A DNA stretch of 64,000 bases from Nilaparvata lugens (taxonomy: Eukaryota > Arthropoda > Insecta > Hemiptera > Delphacidae): positions 47,936,685 to 48,000,684 of the forward strand of contig NC_052507.1 in NCBI RefSeq assembly GCF_014356525.2, in the 5' to 3' direction. Shown here piece by piece: positions 11,392 through 22,658 of this stretch. Below the pieces are notes generated by a model. The model was not told the DNA's origin. It did no database searches and saw only the letters and a list, made by a program, of their open reading frames with translations. Both the position numbers and the translations under genes were made by a program. Position 1 is the first letter of the stretch; the number at the start of each line of letters is the position of its first letter.

Positions 11392-11591
11392 CAGGGGTGC
11401 CCATCCCCCCCATGGTCCATGTCGCACAATCCCCCCCTAAATTTGGCATCAATTTAGGTACATAAAAACTAGCCTATATTGGAAAAGTCCCCCCCCCCAT
11501 TTTCCCTTTTTTTCTAAAAATCTCCCCAAAATTTAGTCGCAAGTTGCGACATCTAAAAATGCGTGATTGAGTTTGGGAAGGGGCACCCTTG
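11392..11591. repeat. small MITE with hAT-like ends
   Basis: Ends are CAGGGGTGCCC on the left and GGGCACCCTTG on the right, an imperfect inverted pair of hAT style. The interior includes C-runs at 11405-11412, 11433-11439 and 11491-11500. Flanking 8-mers AGACTTAT and AGGTAATT do not match well, so no target duplication can be claimed. Confidence 0.45.
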
Positions 11592-13409
11592 AGGTAATTC
11601 ACTGCACTTTTAATTAATTTATTCATTAGGTAAAAAACCAATACAACTTTGGAAACAACAGGCATAAGAACGCAAAACTGTTACCTGAACAAAAATATCA
11701 CACACCAAATATATTATACTAAATTATTTAAGACTGATAAAAGAAAATATCATATAGCAGAATAAAACCTACGAAAATATGTAGGCCTAAGTGGCCTACA
11801 ACATGAAATAGCACCTTCAGCTTAAAATCATTGAGTATTTCTATTATTGAAATATAGTATAATAATATTATTGAATTATAATCATTACTGAGAGTACCTA
11901 TGAATATTAAGAACTACAAGTACAAAGCAAATATAATAAAGCAAAGACCAATTTAGAATATGATATTGCGATGAATGAAAACTATGAAGAGACAAGCCAA
12001 ACAACACAAGTACCTATTACTCCGCATATTATTGTTCCTCTTAGTTTGACTTGATTTACTCATACTGAGTTATTTTAATGGATTCCTGTGTGGAATGCCT
12101 GTATTTTTGCCCCATAAGCTTCATGAATATTAATACTGTACAGCTCTGGAGAATGATACGTCATACGTCAAAAATACTGTCAACATCCTTCCTGACGGGA
12201 ATTGAAACATTGACGATGAGCGCGTGTTTTTGTGGTTGTTTACTTGGACAGGTATTGAGTTGTTAGGAAACAAAGAGGTTTAGACATAGCGTAACAAGAT
12301 AGTTGTGATACGTAGTTCGTAACTCGGCACAAAGACGACGACCATAGCCTTGTATGTCATGGCTCTCTTAGCTTGTAAGAAGATACTCTCTTGTTTACAA
12401 ACCTTTACTGGGCAGGGCACTACTGAACTGCCGCCGCTGTATTCCATACACAAGGCAGATAAATGGAGTTTTCAACAAACTTCTTGTTAACTCCGTTAGC
12501 TAGTTGCTCCTACTCTTGTTTTCAACCTTCACTCCCTTCTTGTTCAACCCTCCTCCTCCTCCTTCTTCTTCGACATGTTGTTACATTCACATGGTAGTCT
12601 TTCACATCACGTTCCTCTGTCTGTTTATTCGGCAAACCCAATCAGGTAATTATTGCGGACTGCATTTCTTTCTATTCTTGCTAACGCAATATTCTGGTGA
12701 TAATATTGCGCTTAAAAGAAAAATTTATTGCCTATTGAATAGGCTAACGTAATTTTTAGAATGAAAAAATGTTTCATTTCAATTATATTTTTATTATAAT
12801 GTATAAATCATTATAATAATATAGTTCATTATATTCGGCACTTCGGCCTTGGAAATATCATGCAGTCAATATATATTATCAGACCGACATTTTAATTTAT
12901 GTCTAACTTCTTCAAATGAATTGCATGCAAGTATCTAAGGGGGATTTAGGCAGGGAATGTAGCACATGGCATATACCCACAGAGCATAATACGTAAGTAT
13001 TTGTGTAGTTTGCCTGGTTTTAATTGAAGCAAAAAAGTTGAAATAAAATAGAAGTATACAGTACCCTTTTTCATTGATTCCATGATAATTCATGGCTTTG
13101 AAAAGCATTTAAAAAATTGAAATGTCATCACACTTTCATTCTTTTCTGCAATGCATATTCGTTCCATTTTCATAACGCTCAGAAACAAATGCTGATACTA
13201 CGTTAAAATACGTGAGCTTCACAAGTTCGCGCACGAACCGGAATTTGCGACCTGCGAACTGCTCGCGTTCCGTTTGTGTGTTGCGATAGGCCTACCCGAA
13301 CGTCAATCCAATCAGCTGATAATCAGCCAATCGGAGAGCTTCCTGCCCTGCCAAGTCGAACGCCTCCAGTGAAAAAAGCTTGGAAAAAACGTTTCATGTG
13401 GCTTGACCC
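11592..13409. other. intergenic DNA, no gene recognised
   Basis: Mostly AT-rich. 12290-12440 is more GC-rich with CpGs and could be regulatory, but no reading frame stands out. 12549-12573 is a CTC/TTC-rich short tract. TAGGCCTA occurs at 11782-11789 and 13287-13294. Confidence 0.4.
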
Positions 13410-15895
13410 TTTAGGCCAGTCAAGGAAAGGTTATAGAGGGAAAAGTTGGAAGACAATTTTTGACCCTGCAGTTCTATTAAGTTCTGTAAGGAAGTAAACA
13501 ATCACCCCTACTCCCTGTGATAAGAAGTTGGGGGTGGTTTAAAGGTACCATTTTTTGGTTTCTCGCATAAAACTCAAAAACTATGTATCCTAAGGACTTG
13601 ACTGTCATATAACAAATTAAAGCTTACATAATTTCCTACAATATTCAGTCAACAACTTTTTTTATAATATCTCCTCTAGTTTTCGTTATTGATATATTGA
13701 GATATCCGTTCTTGAAGGTTTGTCATTTTTTAAAAAAACAAGTTTGCATGGGAAAAATCCATGCTGATTATGAGCTTATAGAGCATTAAACTCTCTACAA
13801 TTTGATGCATAATTTCACACTATTACGAATTTCCCTACACCTTTTGCAGCAGCTTTAGTGTTGAGTGTGAAATCCTCATTTTTGCAACAATAGACCAATT
13901 GACAAAGGAATTTGGAGGAAATGTTTTAAACAAATTTTTTTACTTTGTAGCTTTGTTGAGACTAGTTAGGAGGAGAACATATCAAAAGCCCCCATTCCTA
14001 ACTCATTTTCCAAGGGGATGAGGGTGGTTTAAAATGTGCATTTTTCAGTGTTCTGCTTCCACGATCATATCTTGAGAACAATGCGTTCAACCGACATAAC
14101 TAACTATTCACAAATGAAGCTTGATAAATTCTCTATACGTTTTGTTCAGTGGAATTTTGTGATATTCCCAACAGTTCCCGAGATATTCGCTCTTGAAGGT
14201 GTGTAATTGTTAAAATAACAGGTTTTTATCCAAAGTTCTGCTCTTTAAGGGCTCATAACTCTCCAACAATGCATCATAAGAACTTATGCTTATCATAGGT
14301 TTGTAGAGCATTGAGTTCTCTTTGAAATGATGCATTATTCCACTATTCCAAGTTTTCCTTTCATTGTTATAGCAGCTTCAATGTAGGGGGTGAAATTTTC
14401 ATTGCTGCAACAATTAATCGTTTGACAATGACATTTGAATGGGGTGTTTGTGACATAATTTTTGACTCTGCAGCTTGATTTGCACTAGTTAGTAGGTGAA
14501 TAAAGCAAAAGTGTGCATCTTTATCCCCTCTGTTGAAGGTGTGGAACCGCTGAGTTGACACTTGTTGTAGCAATGGAAATTTCACCTCCTTCATTGAAGC
14601 TGCTATAACAATTAAAGGAGAACCAGTGAAATAATATATCATTTCAAAGAGAATTCAATGCTCTACAAAACTTAGATACACATAAGTTTTATGATGCATT
14701 GTTGGACAGTTATAATCCCTGAAAGATCAAAACATTGGATAAAAACCTGTTATTTTAACAATTACACACCTTCTAGAGTCAATATCTCGGGAGTTATGTC
14801 TGTTGAACGCTTTGTTCCCAAGATAATGAGCGTGAAAGCAAAACACTGAAAAATGAAAATTTTAAACCACCCTCATCCCCTTAGCACATGAGTTAGGAAT
14901 GGGGACTTTTGATATTTTCTCCTCCTTACTAGTCTCAACAAAGCTGCGAAGTCAAAAATTTGGTTTAATACATATATTTATAAAAAAATCTTAATGACTG
15001 GTTAAAGGAGATTGGGAGGACAAATATAGAAGTGATAATTCATTCATTGTATAAATAAAGCAAATGTCGTGTAATGATAGTCCAAATTTAACTCTAAATG
15101 TTTACATCTTTTATACTTAAAATCCTTTAAACTTCAAATTTTCTCTGATATTAATACCTGGTTTACTCAAGAATGTGATAGATGCAAGTATGGGGACAGT
15201 CCGACGTTAGCCAATCATCGCCAAGACCCTCTTCCACACACAGGCTTTGCCTTTGTGGAGAGTTTTCATGAAGTTCTTTAAAATATAATGTTGTATTTTC
15301 TGTAGCTACGATATAATAGCAACTAAATTTAGTTATAATGATTAATTTTTTAGTTCAACTGTAAGTTTCATTTATGATTGTTTGGTTGCAGAAGATGTAA
15401 CGTTGTTGTATGATATGAATATTTGTACCCTGAAATCATGATAATAAAAACCAATTTGATTTGACATTCCCTCCAAATTCCTTTGTCAATTGGTCTATTG
15501 TTGCAAAAATGGAGATTTCACACTTAAAACTAAAGCTGCTGCAAAAGGTGTAGGGAAATTCGTAAAAGTGTGAAATTATACTTCAAATTGTAGAGAATTC
15601 AATGCTCCATAAGCTTATAATCAACATGGATTTAAAAAAAAAAATGTTGGCAAACGTGTTTTTTTTTCAAAAATGTGACACCTTCAAGAGCGGATATCTA
15701 GAAATCTGGAGGATTTATAAGAAAAGTTGTAGAACAAATATGACAGTCCATTCCTTAAGGTACATAGTTTTTTGAGTTTTATGCGAGAAACCAAAAAATG
15801 GTACCTTTAAACCACCCCCTTACTACCCTCAACAGAACTTTGGGGTCAAAAATTGTCTTCCAAACATTTCCCTCTATACCATTTTTTGAGCATTC
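13410..15895. repeat. 2.5 kb palindrome with A-B-B'-A' unit structure
   Basis: The left half has two diverged direct units, A (about 13453-13937) and B (about 13938-14460), sharing blocks such as GGTGGTTTAAA, GAGATAT..GCTCTTGAAGG, GCAGCTT and TTTGACTCTGCAGCTT at their ends. The right half repeats them in reverse order and orientation: B' about 14505-14965 and A' about 15466-15895. The centre lies near 14480. The outer flank GGCCAG..AAGG..TATAGAGGG is also shared inverted. A' is separated from B' by an inserted segment. Short ORFs at the two outer edges (around WKTIFDP) are inverted copies of each other and look incidental. No transposase motif is visible. Confidence 0.8.
14972..15467 (+). mobile_element. 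insertion inside the right arm of the palindrome, probable retroelement tail
   Basis: This roughly 495 bp interrupts the right arm: the mirrored left arm runs through the matching point without it (GGAGGAAATGTTTTAAACAA). It ends with GATAATAAAAACCAATTTGA and a TTTGATTTGA-like tail, which resembles a LINE or SINE 3' end. No coding blocks are seen. The class is inferred. Confidence 0.5.
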
Positions 15896-16659
15896 ATTGC
15901 CTGGACCACTGCTCACCATTCTAATTCTGTGCAGATGGCCTGGTATATAATCAGGTCCTGTTATCAACCTGAAAAGGATAGAAAAATTATTGAGATACTT
16001 TTATAACATTTCATATTAAATGAATTATTGTATGAAGTAACAAAATTAAGCTCTGTTGTGGGTAGAAAGATTTATCGGATGTTGTAAGACACATAAATAT
16101 AGATAGGTCGGTTCAATTTTAAACGTGATTAATTTCACAAGAACCAATCAGAGAAAGCCTTTTTGATAAGACGGCTTTCCTGATTGGTTCTCTTGGAATT
16201 AATCATGATTAAAATTTAACCGGCTATTGTTCAACTGGCTCAATGTCATCTCTTATACTACCTATTCTACTTGAATTCTATTCCATTCAAGAGAGGTATG
16301 TGCTCCTTGATTAGTAGGAAATAATGCGTGTTCTATTTTCTTAGAGACTTTTCAGTCATAGAAGATCCAACCACGTACTATAATAGTGGGGCTTATTTAA
16401 TTTACTTTCATTTTATAATTCTATCAGCCTACATAATTCATTTGATGCATACTAGTTTATTTTCAATATTATATTAATTAGTGACCCCTTTAGTAAGTCA
16501 AAAGTGAGAACTCGCTAACGCTCGTTCAGTTATAGTACCGTGCACTATACTTTCTGTTTGTGTACACCTCTGAGACCCACTTGTGTAGTGAGAAACAGAG
16601 GCCAAGTTCTAGAGCATGCTGTCTCTTGTCTAGATCTCTACATTAGAAGCCGCTGATGT
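15896..16659. other. intergenic DNA containing one small hairpin element
   Basis: Apart from the hairpin at 16106-16225, no repeat or gene is recognised. The stretch 16490-16640 is less AT-rich but has no convincing frame. Confidence 0.4.
16106..16225. repeat. MITE hairpin, second copy of the 6491-6645 family
   Basis: About 50-bp arms. The left contains GTGATTAATTTCACAAGAAC and CAATCAGAGAAAGCC; the right contains GGCTTTCCTGATTGGTTCTC and GGAATTAATCATGATTAA. The loop is short (TTTTTGATAAGAC). A perfect-length hairpin with no coding capacity. Confidence 0.7.
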
Positions 16660-16722
16660 AGCTAAGTCAGTGCTTAATTTGTAAATTTTGAGGTGCCGAA
16701 ACTCTGGCTAGCCCGACTACCG

Positions 16723-16772
16723 GGGGGTATAGAATACCCCCATGGGATTGGGGTCCGGGGGATTACCCCCGG
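16723..16772. repeat. two GC-rich hairpins in the hAT subterminal region
   Basis: GGGGGTAT/ATACCCCC (16723-16730 with 16734-16741) and CCGGGGG/CCCCCGG (16755-16761 with 16766-16772) are perfect stems with 3-4 nt loops. Both contain G-runs, so alternative G-rich structures are possible. Confidence 0.7.
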
Positions 16773-16962
16773 AAAAATTGTCTAAATTTAGCCTATAACC
16801 CCAGTTTCAAGTCTGTTTTCAATTAATTTTAACGTCAAACAAATTCAGATTTGATCAAATTATATGGTAAAGGATAATACTTTAAATTGCCAGAACCTTG
16901 AGAAGGGAGAGAAATGAGAATGAAAACTAGCTTGTAAGATAAACTGTAATATTTTTCTATGT

Positions 16963-17530
16963 CTACAATATTATTACAAAACTTGTTGAAAAACTGTCAA
17001 AACTCAAGAAATAAAATGGAAGTAGTGAAAGTAGGCCTAGTTTGTTTTTGGAAGTAACAGTTTTAAGAAAATATTTCCCACAGCACAATACTGTCTTCAT
17101 TGTAAGTTTGCTCACTTCGACTTTTTGAATTTGTGTCGATAGCAGAGTGGTGTCCTCTTGCCAGCCAACACCTGACTGACTTTCAGGTAAGTATCTTGCC
17201 ACAGGAGGTCCCAGGAGGCGGATGCGCAGAAGATCACATACCGTGTTTATGTAAAGGGAAGATCGAAGGGGCGTCATAACTTAGTTCATTGCTGAGAAGC
17301 CTCGTTCACACTCGGCACTAGACACTGCAATACTGTTTATTACAGAAAGTAGATTTCTGAACATGGGAGGTTCCTCAAGATGAGCAGTGACTGTGATAGG
17401 CAAAATATCGTATTCCCGAGAGTCATACGGTGACGTATAGCCAAACTGTAAAGTATAAACACGACCTAAAAAATGAAGAAACCTAAGGTTTGAAGGCTTC
17501 ACGCAACCCACAGTTGATCCTCAAAAGACG
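16963..17530 (-). pseudogene. hAT transposase C-terminal fragment (dimerisation domain)
   Basis: The 17511-17281 frame ends MFRNLLSVINSIAVSSAECE followed by RGFSAMN, the strongly conserved hAT dimerisation block. After one stop the next frame (17277-16963) continues with TPLRSSLYINTVCDLLRIRL and a GPP block, as in intact hAT proteins. It then runs into unrelated residues. The BED zinc finger, catalytic DDE core and N-terminal half are absent. Inactive. It lies inside the 16668-17695 element whose ends and duplication fit the same superfamily. Confidence 0.85.
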
Positions 17531-17698
17531 GAGTATCCCCTCCCATGATTGCGTCATATTTACTCATTCATTTACTCATTCACATGCGTGTGGACGCGAG
17601 TTTTGATATTTTTAGCTGCAATTACGTTACGTTCCGTTCGCCCTGGGTGGTACCAGAACGCAGTTCCGGTGCGTTCCGGCACAAATTAAGCTCTGAGC

Positions 17699-17944
17699 TA
17701 AGTAAAGGTGCGTACAGACTGTCGCTCTGCTCCGCAACCGAACGTCACTCCAGCAGAGCGATTGATGATCGACCGGCGAGCAACAGTGGTCGACCGGGGA
17801 ACGCGAGAAGATCTAACATCTTCCGTAACGTTCATGATGGGTGCGTGGGCGGTGCGACTGTGGTTCGATGGTGGTACGAGGGCGGTACGAGGGAGGAGCG
17901 TGCTCGGTGCGGGTTGGAAGCACGAATATGTGTACGCAGCTTAA
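17699..17944. repeat. GC-rich MITE with GCGTACA ends
   Basis: Left end AAAGGTGCGTACAGACTG and right end TGTGTACGCAGCTTAAC are imperfect inverted repeats. The interior is CpG-rich and holds short direct repeats of GTACGAGGG and GGTGCG. Overlapping ORFs on both strands follow from the low stop density of GC-rich DNA. Confidence 0.5.
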
Positions 17945-18107
17945 CAGGAGAGTATTTGGTAACCTTATATACCAGGATACCTGGTACCTGCAGCCCACCT
18001 TCTGCATGTTCATTAATATAATTATTGAGAATTGATGCAAATCGATTGTGTCCGTCCAATTTTCAACACATCAACTCTGTCTGGTCGGTAAGATAAGACG
18101 AGCAGCT

Positions 18108-18205
18108 ATAGTAATACAGATAAGATTCTGTCAGCATTGTTCGAACGGGAAGCAATGGTGTTGTTTATGAGGAATGCTGACGGTTCAAGGTGAATCTCAC
18201 TGTAT
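18108..18205. repeat. MITE of the CTGTCAGCATT family, copy 1
   Basis: Left arm CTGTCAGCATTGTTCGAACG; right arm AATGCTGACGGTTCAAGGTG followed by AATCTCACTGTA. A second small hairpin of the same core (CTGTCAGCATT at 18261-18271, AATGCTGACAG at 18307-18317) lies just to the right. Confidence 0.65.
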
Positions 18206-18255
18206 GGGGAGAACACTGTTGCTGAAATGCGAGGAAGGCAAGTTGCTGATTCATC

Positions 18256-18322
18256 TCATACTGTCAGCATTCCCTACAGGATTAACATCAATGCACTCCA
18301 TTTAATCAATGCTGACAGAAGT
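18256..18322. repeat. short CTGTCAGCATT/AATGCTGACAG hairpin
   Basis: The inner core of the MITE family recurs as a 67 bp inverted repeat 50 bp from copy 1. It may be a truncated copy or part of a larger nested insertion. Confidence 0.55.
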
Positions 18323-18369
18323 GTACTGCACTGTACTGACTTTGGAACAGGGATCACTCCCCCCGACTG

Positions 18370-18406
18370 TAGGTTGGTGGCGGTGGTGGGGGGGGGGTTC
18401 TAAGGG
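18370..18406 (+). repeat. G-rich tract
   Basis: A run of GGTTGGTGGCGGTGGTGG-type sequence ending in ten consecutive Gs, able in principle to form a G-quadruplex. Not assigned to an element. Confidence 0.5.
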
Positions 18407-18527
18407 TGGGTGAAGAGTGGAAGTGGCAAAATGGAAATCGGAAACAGCAATGAGCCAATGGATTGGTTGGGGTGAGAGAGGTAATCAATAGTGAGTTACC
18501 TCAGGGTCCTTAATTACAGTGACTTAC

Positions 18528-18643
18528 CGCGTTATCATTAATGAATTGTTGGCCACAATTAGCATCAGAGACATTTCATTCGCCTCTTCACCCATGTTGA
18601 CTTGTTTGATGGAGGCGCCGCTTTTGAATTGATTTAGTGTTAT
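18528..18643 (-). CDS. candidate coding exon of an unknown minus-strand gene
   Basis: The minus strand shows an acceptor ACTCCATTCAG at 18644-18654, a fully open 116-nt segment, and a strong donor CGCG|GTAAGTC. The frame reads ITLNQFKSGASIKQVNMGEE followed by a segment including MSLMLIVANN. If this is a first coding exon, ATG at 18595 has a good context (GTCAACATGG). Local GC is clearly higher than the flanks. I do not recognise the peptide and found no partner exons, so this rests on splice-site fit and openness alone. A conserved noncoding element is the main alternative. Confidence 0.4.
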
Positions 18644-19159
18644 CTGAATGGAGTAAGTTATGCTCAATGTTTTATGAATCAATATTATCAACGGTTTTCA
18701 TTAATTTGGGTGAGAAAATAAGCGTTGTTTGAAACTTCACATCCTCTTTATTTGAAGATGTGTCTTATGTATCCAGTTATAATATGGTTATTCTATTCTT
18801 TCAACATCATCATTTGAGGGGAAGCATAGAGAAATGAAGCATATAGTTTATGCTATAGACTGTATAATCCATTCATGAAATCATCATAAATAGAAACGTT
18901 TGTTGCTATAATCGTTATAATCATTCATCCCCTCATCATCATCTGGGCTTCAAATACTTGTGGAAAGTTGCTTTTAAAAATAAATATAAAAATACTACTG
19001 ATTATACAGTCTCTTTAACTTATGCTATTCTTCCTCTTTGGAGGAAGATATCCATATTATTATTATAGTTTTGAAAGAAAATGAAGAAAATTCCATATTT
19101 GTTTTTGTACAGTAAAGTGAATAAGAAATGTAAATATACTGTAAGTCAGCTCTCTATTA
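18644..19159. other. AT-rich DNA, nothing recognised
   Basis: No gene or repeat motif seen. It borders the 3' tail of the LINE at 19160-23900. Confidence 0.45.
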
Positions 19160-19376
19160 AATAAATAAATAAATAAATCATTTTAATTTGTTCAACATAA
19201 TGTTACACAAATGAGTTGCAAAAATACATGGAAAAAATAACATGGAAATAAACAACAACGCTAATATTGGAGGTTGCAATAAAACATATTAAATTCGAAA
19301 AATAACAATCAATCAATAATGTGGATTCAAGTACAAGCTACACCATATCATCCAATTAAACTTAATATTGTTCGTC

Positions 19377-22300
19377 TTATCCGAATAGCTGCAAGGTATA
19401 AAAATAGATATTATTTATTTTATCTCTGTTTAGATTCGACAAGAGAATCAAAACTTTATCTTCGTCCTGAACAATGTTAACAGAGTATTTGGCCAGATAA
19501 CGTCGCCGGATATCATTGTACATGGGACATCTAATAAGAAAGTGAAACAGACTCTCCTCCTCTTGAAAATTACATAGAGGGCATAAGATAGTACAATCAA
19601 AAAAGGTGCCACTTCCATCCATAAACAAATACATACTCATCTGCGTTGCCATCCGCAATTGTGTTATGCATCTGACTCTAGAAAATGACATGATACATCC
19701 TAGCTGCTCCCCTAAAATGAAATTTGGATTTAAAACTATGTAACCAGGAAAAGATCTGGACTCTATTGCTTTACTTATATCTGCCATATACAAAGCTCTT
19801 GCATGTTTCCTAATAATATAGTCACTTTCTTTCTCCAATATAGTGAAATCTACATTTAAAAAGTATCTTAAGTTAGCAAGAGACATTTGTTCTTTCATTA
19901 GATTAATCCAGTTGTTTCTATTCTCATTTATTCTATTATCTATTATTAAAAATTCAATGCTTGACGAAAAATTATATGTGACAACCTCAACCTTCCAGTT
20001 TCAAGTCTTAGAGCAAAGCTTGGTGTGTACTTATTCAATAGTAGAAGTCTCTTAAAAAACTGTAACTGGGCCTTCTCTATCAAATCCAGATATCCTAGAG
20101 CCCAGATTTCAGAGCCGTATAGGACAGCGGGCAGCACCGTAGCCTCATACAATTTCATTTTACTGTCCCAAGACTCAGACTTAGCTTTACCCAGAACTCC
20201 CATGACACAAGCGGTCACACTCTTTGCCTTACTCAGAACTAATTTACAAAAATTTACAAACCGACCTCAACTACTAAATTCTACTCCCAAATATTTATAT
20301 TTATTAGTAACTTCTATTTTTTCCCCTTGATAACTGAAATTCAAATTTCCTTTTAACATGCCTCTATGAAATGGAACAATTTTAGTCTTATCTGTATTAA
20401 CCTTCAATCCTAGCTCATTGCAATATTCAGATAGACAACTTAGTTTATTTCTCACATCAGGAACGCTGTCAGGCAGAATAACTATGTCGTCTGCGTAGAG
20501 CAACATTAATATATCATTATGTTCATTTATTCTGGTACCGCGAAAACCCTTTCCTCTGAAATAAGAGTCCATATGTGATATGTATAGAGAAAACAACAAA
20601 GGAGAGATTGTGTCCCCCTGCAAAACCCCCCTCTCTATGGCTATCAATCCCCTCTGACTACCTATATCCAATCTCGCATTCACTCAATTCACATAAAGCT
20701 GGTGCAGAACTCTTATCAGTTTACCACTAACACCTAACGTTCCTAATTCATGCCAGAGTTGATTATGTGGGACTGAGTCAAAAGCGGCTTGGAAATCTAC
20801 ATATATTGCATACAATATTTTATGTTGAAATTCTACACTATTGTATATGAGCGTGTTAAGAACAAATACATTGTCCGTGCAACTACGCCCTCTTCGAAAC
20901 CCACTTTGACCCTCCGGTAGTAATGAACAGCTCTCTACCCAAGCTGAAATTCGAGTTTCCAAAATTCCCGTGAATAATTTAACAATAGTGTTAAGAAGTG
21001 CTATACTTCTATAATTATTTGGATCCAGCGGATCTCCTTTTTTCAATAAGAAAAACATCTTCAACCGGGACCATTCCTGCGGTAAATTTTTTCCACTCAA
21101 AACCAGATTGAAAAGAGCTAGAATATAATATTTCCATTGAAGAGGTAGGGATTTATAAAACTCATTGCTTACATCATCGGGACCAGGAGCCTTCTTATTT
21201 TTCATTTTTTTAAATGCGAGTTTCAATTCTTGCAGCATGATCTGTTTATCTAAATAAGGATGAGTAGCGTCTTGTAATTCTGGTGCTACAGCTATATTTA
21301 ATTCTCTATATTTATCTTTTAAAAAGTCGAACCAAATATTTAAATTGATATCATTGGATGTACTTTTCCTTCCTTTGAATGTCCTCACTGCACTCCAAAA
21401 CTCATAAGAGCTTTTTACATTACCAAGTCTTTCTCTAAGTTTTTGGAAATAGGTTTCTTTTTTAGCCTGCAATAAGTTTTTATATTCTCTTTTTCTTGTA
21501 AAGTAGATATTTGAATACTCGTCCACAAAATTATGTTTTTTTACATCTCTGTATGCTTTTCTTAGACACCTTTTTAGTTTATTGCATTCTAAATCGAACC
21601 ATGGTTTATTCTTAAAAATAAAGTTATTCTTAGGACTTATACATAAACCTAATCTACTAGCGGTTTCTTTTATTGCGCTTATCAAATTATTATAGCATGA
21701 TTCAGTATCACTGTATTCAGTGATGATAAACAGTTTATCGGAGTTTTGCATCGACGCTTGGTACATTTCCACCCTATCATCTGACCAACGTAGCTTAATT
21801 TCTAATCTATCTACATTGCGATAACAATTCGCTCTACTATTAATTCTTTTTAGTTGGAGTTTAGTTTCCAATAGTATAGGCAAGTGATCGGATGTTAACA
21901 TTTCTTCAACTACTTTGAAATCCGAAACAATATCAATAAAGTTATTATTTACCCAAATTAAATCTATTGTACTATTTCCATTCGGGCCAACAAAAGTGAA
22001 ATTGCCTGGGGTGTCACTTCTACTTCTACCATTAATCACATGGAATGAATTATTCTCCATCAAACTTATAAGTCTTTTTCCTTCAGACGTTACAACTTTA
22101 TCTTCTGAAATCCTATCATAAGGCAAATCCGTATAACTAATTAGAGATTCATCCAAACATTGATTGAGTTGACCTATTCTCGAATTGAAGTCTCCTGCTA
22201 TCAAAACCGGGTTAGAATATGATAATACCTTTCTCCTCATAAGAAAATCTTTCAATTTTTCTAAATCACTAACAAAATTACTTGAACTGAGATAAACTAT

Positions 22301-22634
22301 ACCAACTAAAATGTTTTGATGAGGAATACTTATTCTAACAAAAAAACTCTATTATTTCATAATTTAAATCCTTCTTTATCAGTACAAGTAAACCTCCTCT
22401 GCCTCTACCATATGAACTGGTTTTTACAGCTTGCTTTTCAATTAAGTTGTAGTCTTTAAACAAGTCCATATCGTTAATTTTCTCACAAACCCAGGTCTCA
22501 GTTAACCCTACAACACTAAAATTGTTTATAAACTCTAATTGTTGTGCATCAAGTCTATATAAGTTTGAAATACCGTGACAGTTCCAATGTAACAATCTGA
22601 AGTTATCTATACAACCTGCTGGTGGCTGCGACAC
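19377..22634 (-). pseudogene. LINE ORF2: APE endonuclease, reverse transcriptase, CCHC C-terminus
   Basis: Starts MSQPPAGCIDNFRLLHWNCH. Endonuclease blocks: LHWNCHG, TETWV, IAGDFNSRIG, STIDLIWVNN and SDHLPILLE, all catalytic positions kept. RT blocks: KAPGPDD, LLKKGDPLDPNNYRSIALLN, SGFRRGRSCTDN, VDFQAAFDSV, GVLQGDTISPLLFSLYI and LLYADDIVIL, with the catalytic Asp residues present. A C-x2-C-x9-H-x4-C knuckle is near the end. Lesions: a one-base shift in the A-run at 22340-22346, TGA at 20684-20686 (a Trp position by context), TGA at 20264-20266 and a shift at about 19946. The product would nick target DNA and copy the element RNA. Confidence 0.92.
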
Positions 22635-22658
22635 ACGTGAACGATCACACTCCTGCTG

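Larger units (their letters stand above)
16668..17695 (-). mobile_element. 1,028 bp hAT element with perfect 8-bp target-site duplication
   Basis: Terminal inverted repeats are CAGTGCTTAATTTGT at the left and ACAAATTAAGCTCTG at the right (one mismatch). The 8-mer AGCTAAGT flanks both sides exactly (16660-16667 and 17696-17703), the 8-bp duplication expected of the hAT superfamily. The interior keeps only the C-terminal part of a transposase on the minus strand (16963-17530). Two GC-rich perfect hairpins lie near the left end. The element is an internally deleted, non-autonomous copy. The intact duplication suggests a fairly recent insertion. Confidence 0.9.

Noticed and set aside
11384..11599. 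8-bp target duplication for the hAT-like MITE
   Set aside because: AGACTTAT and AGGTAATT differ at too many positions.
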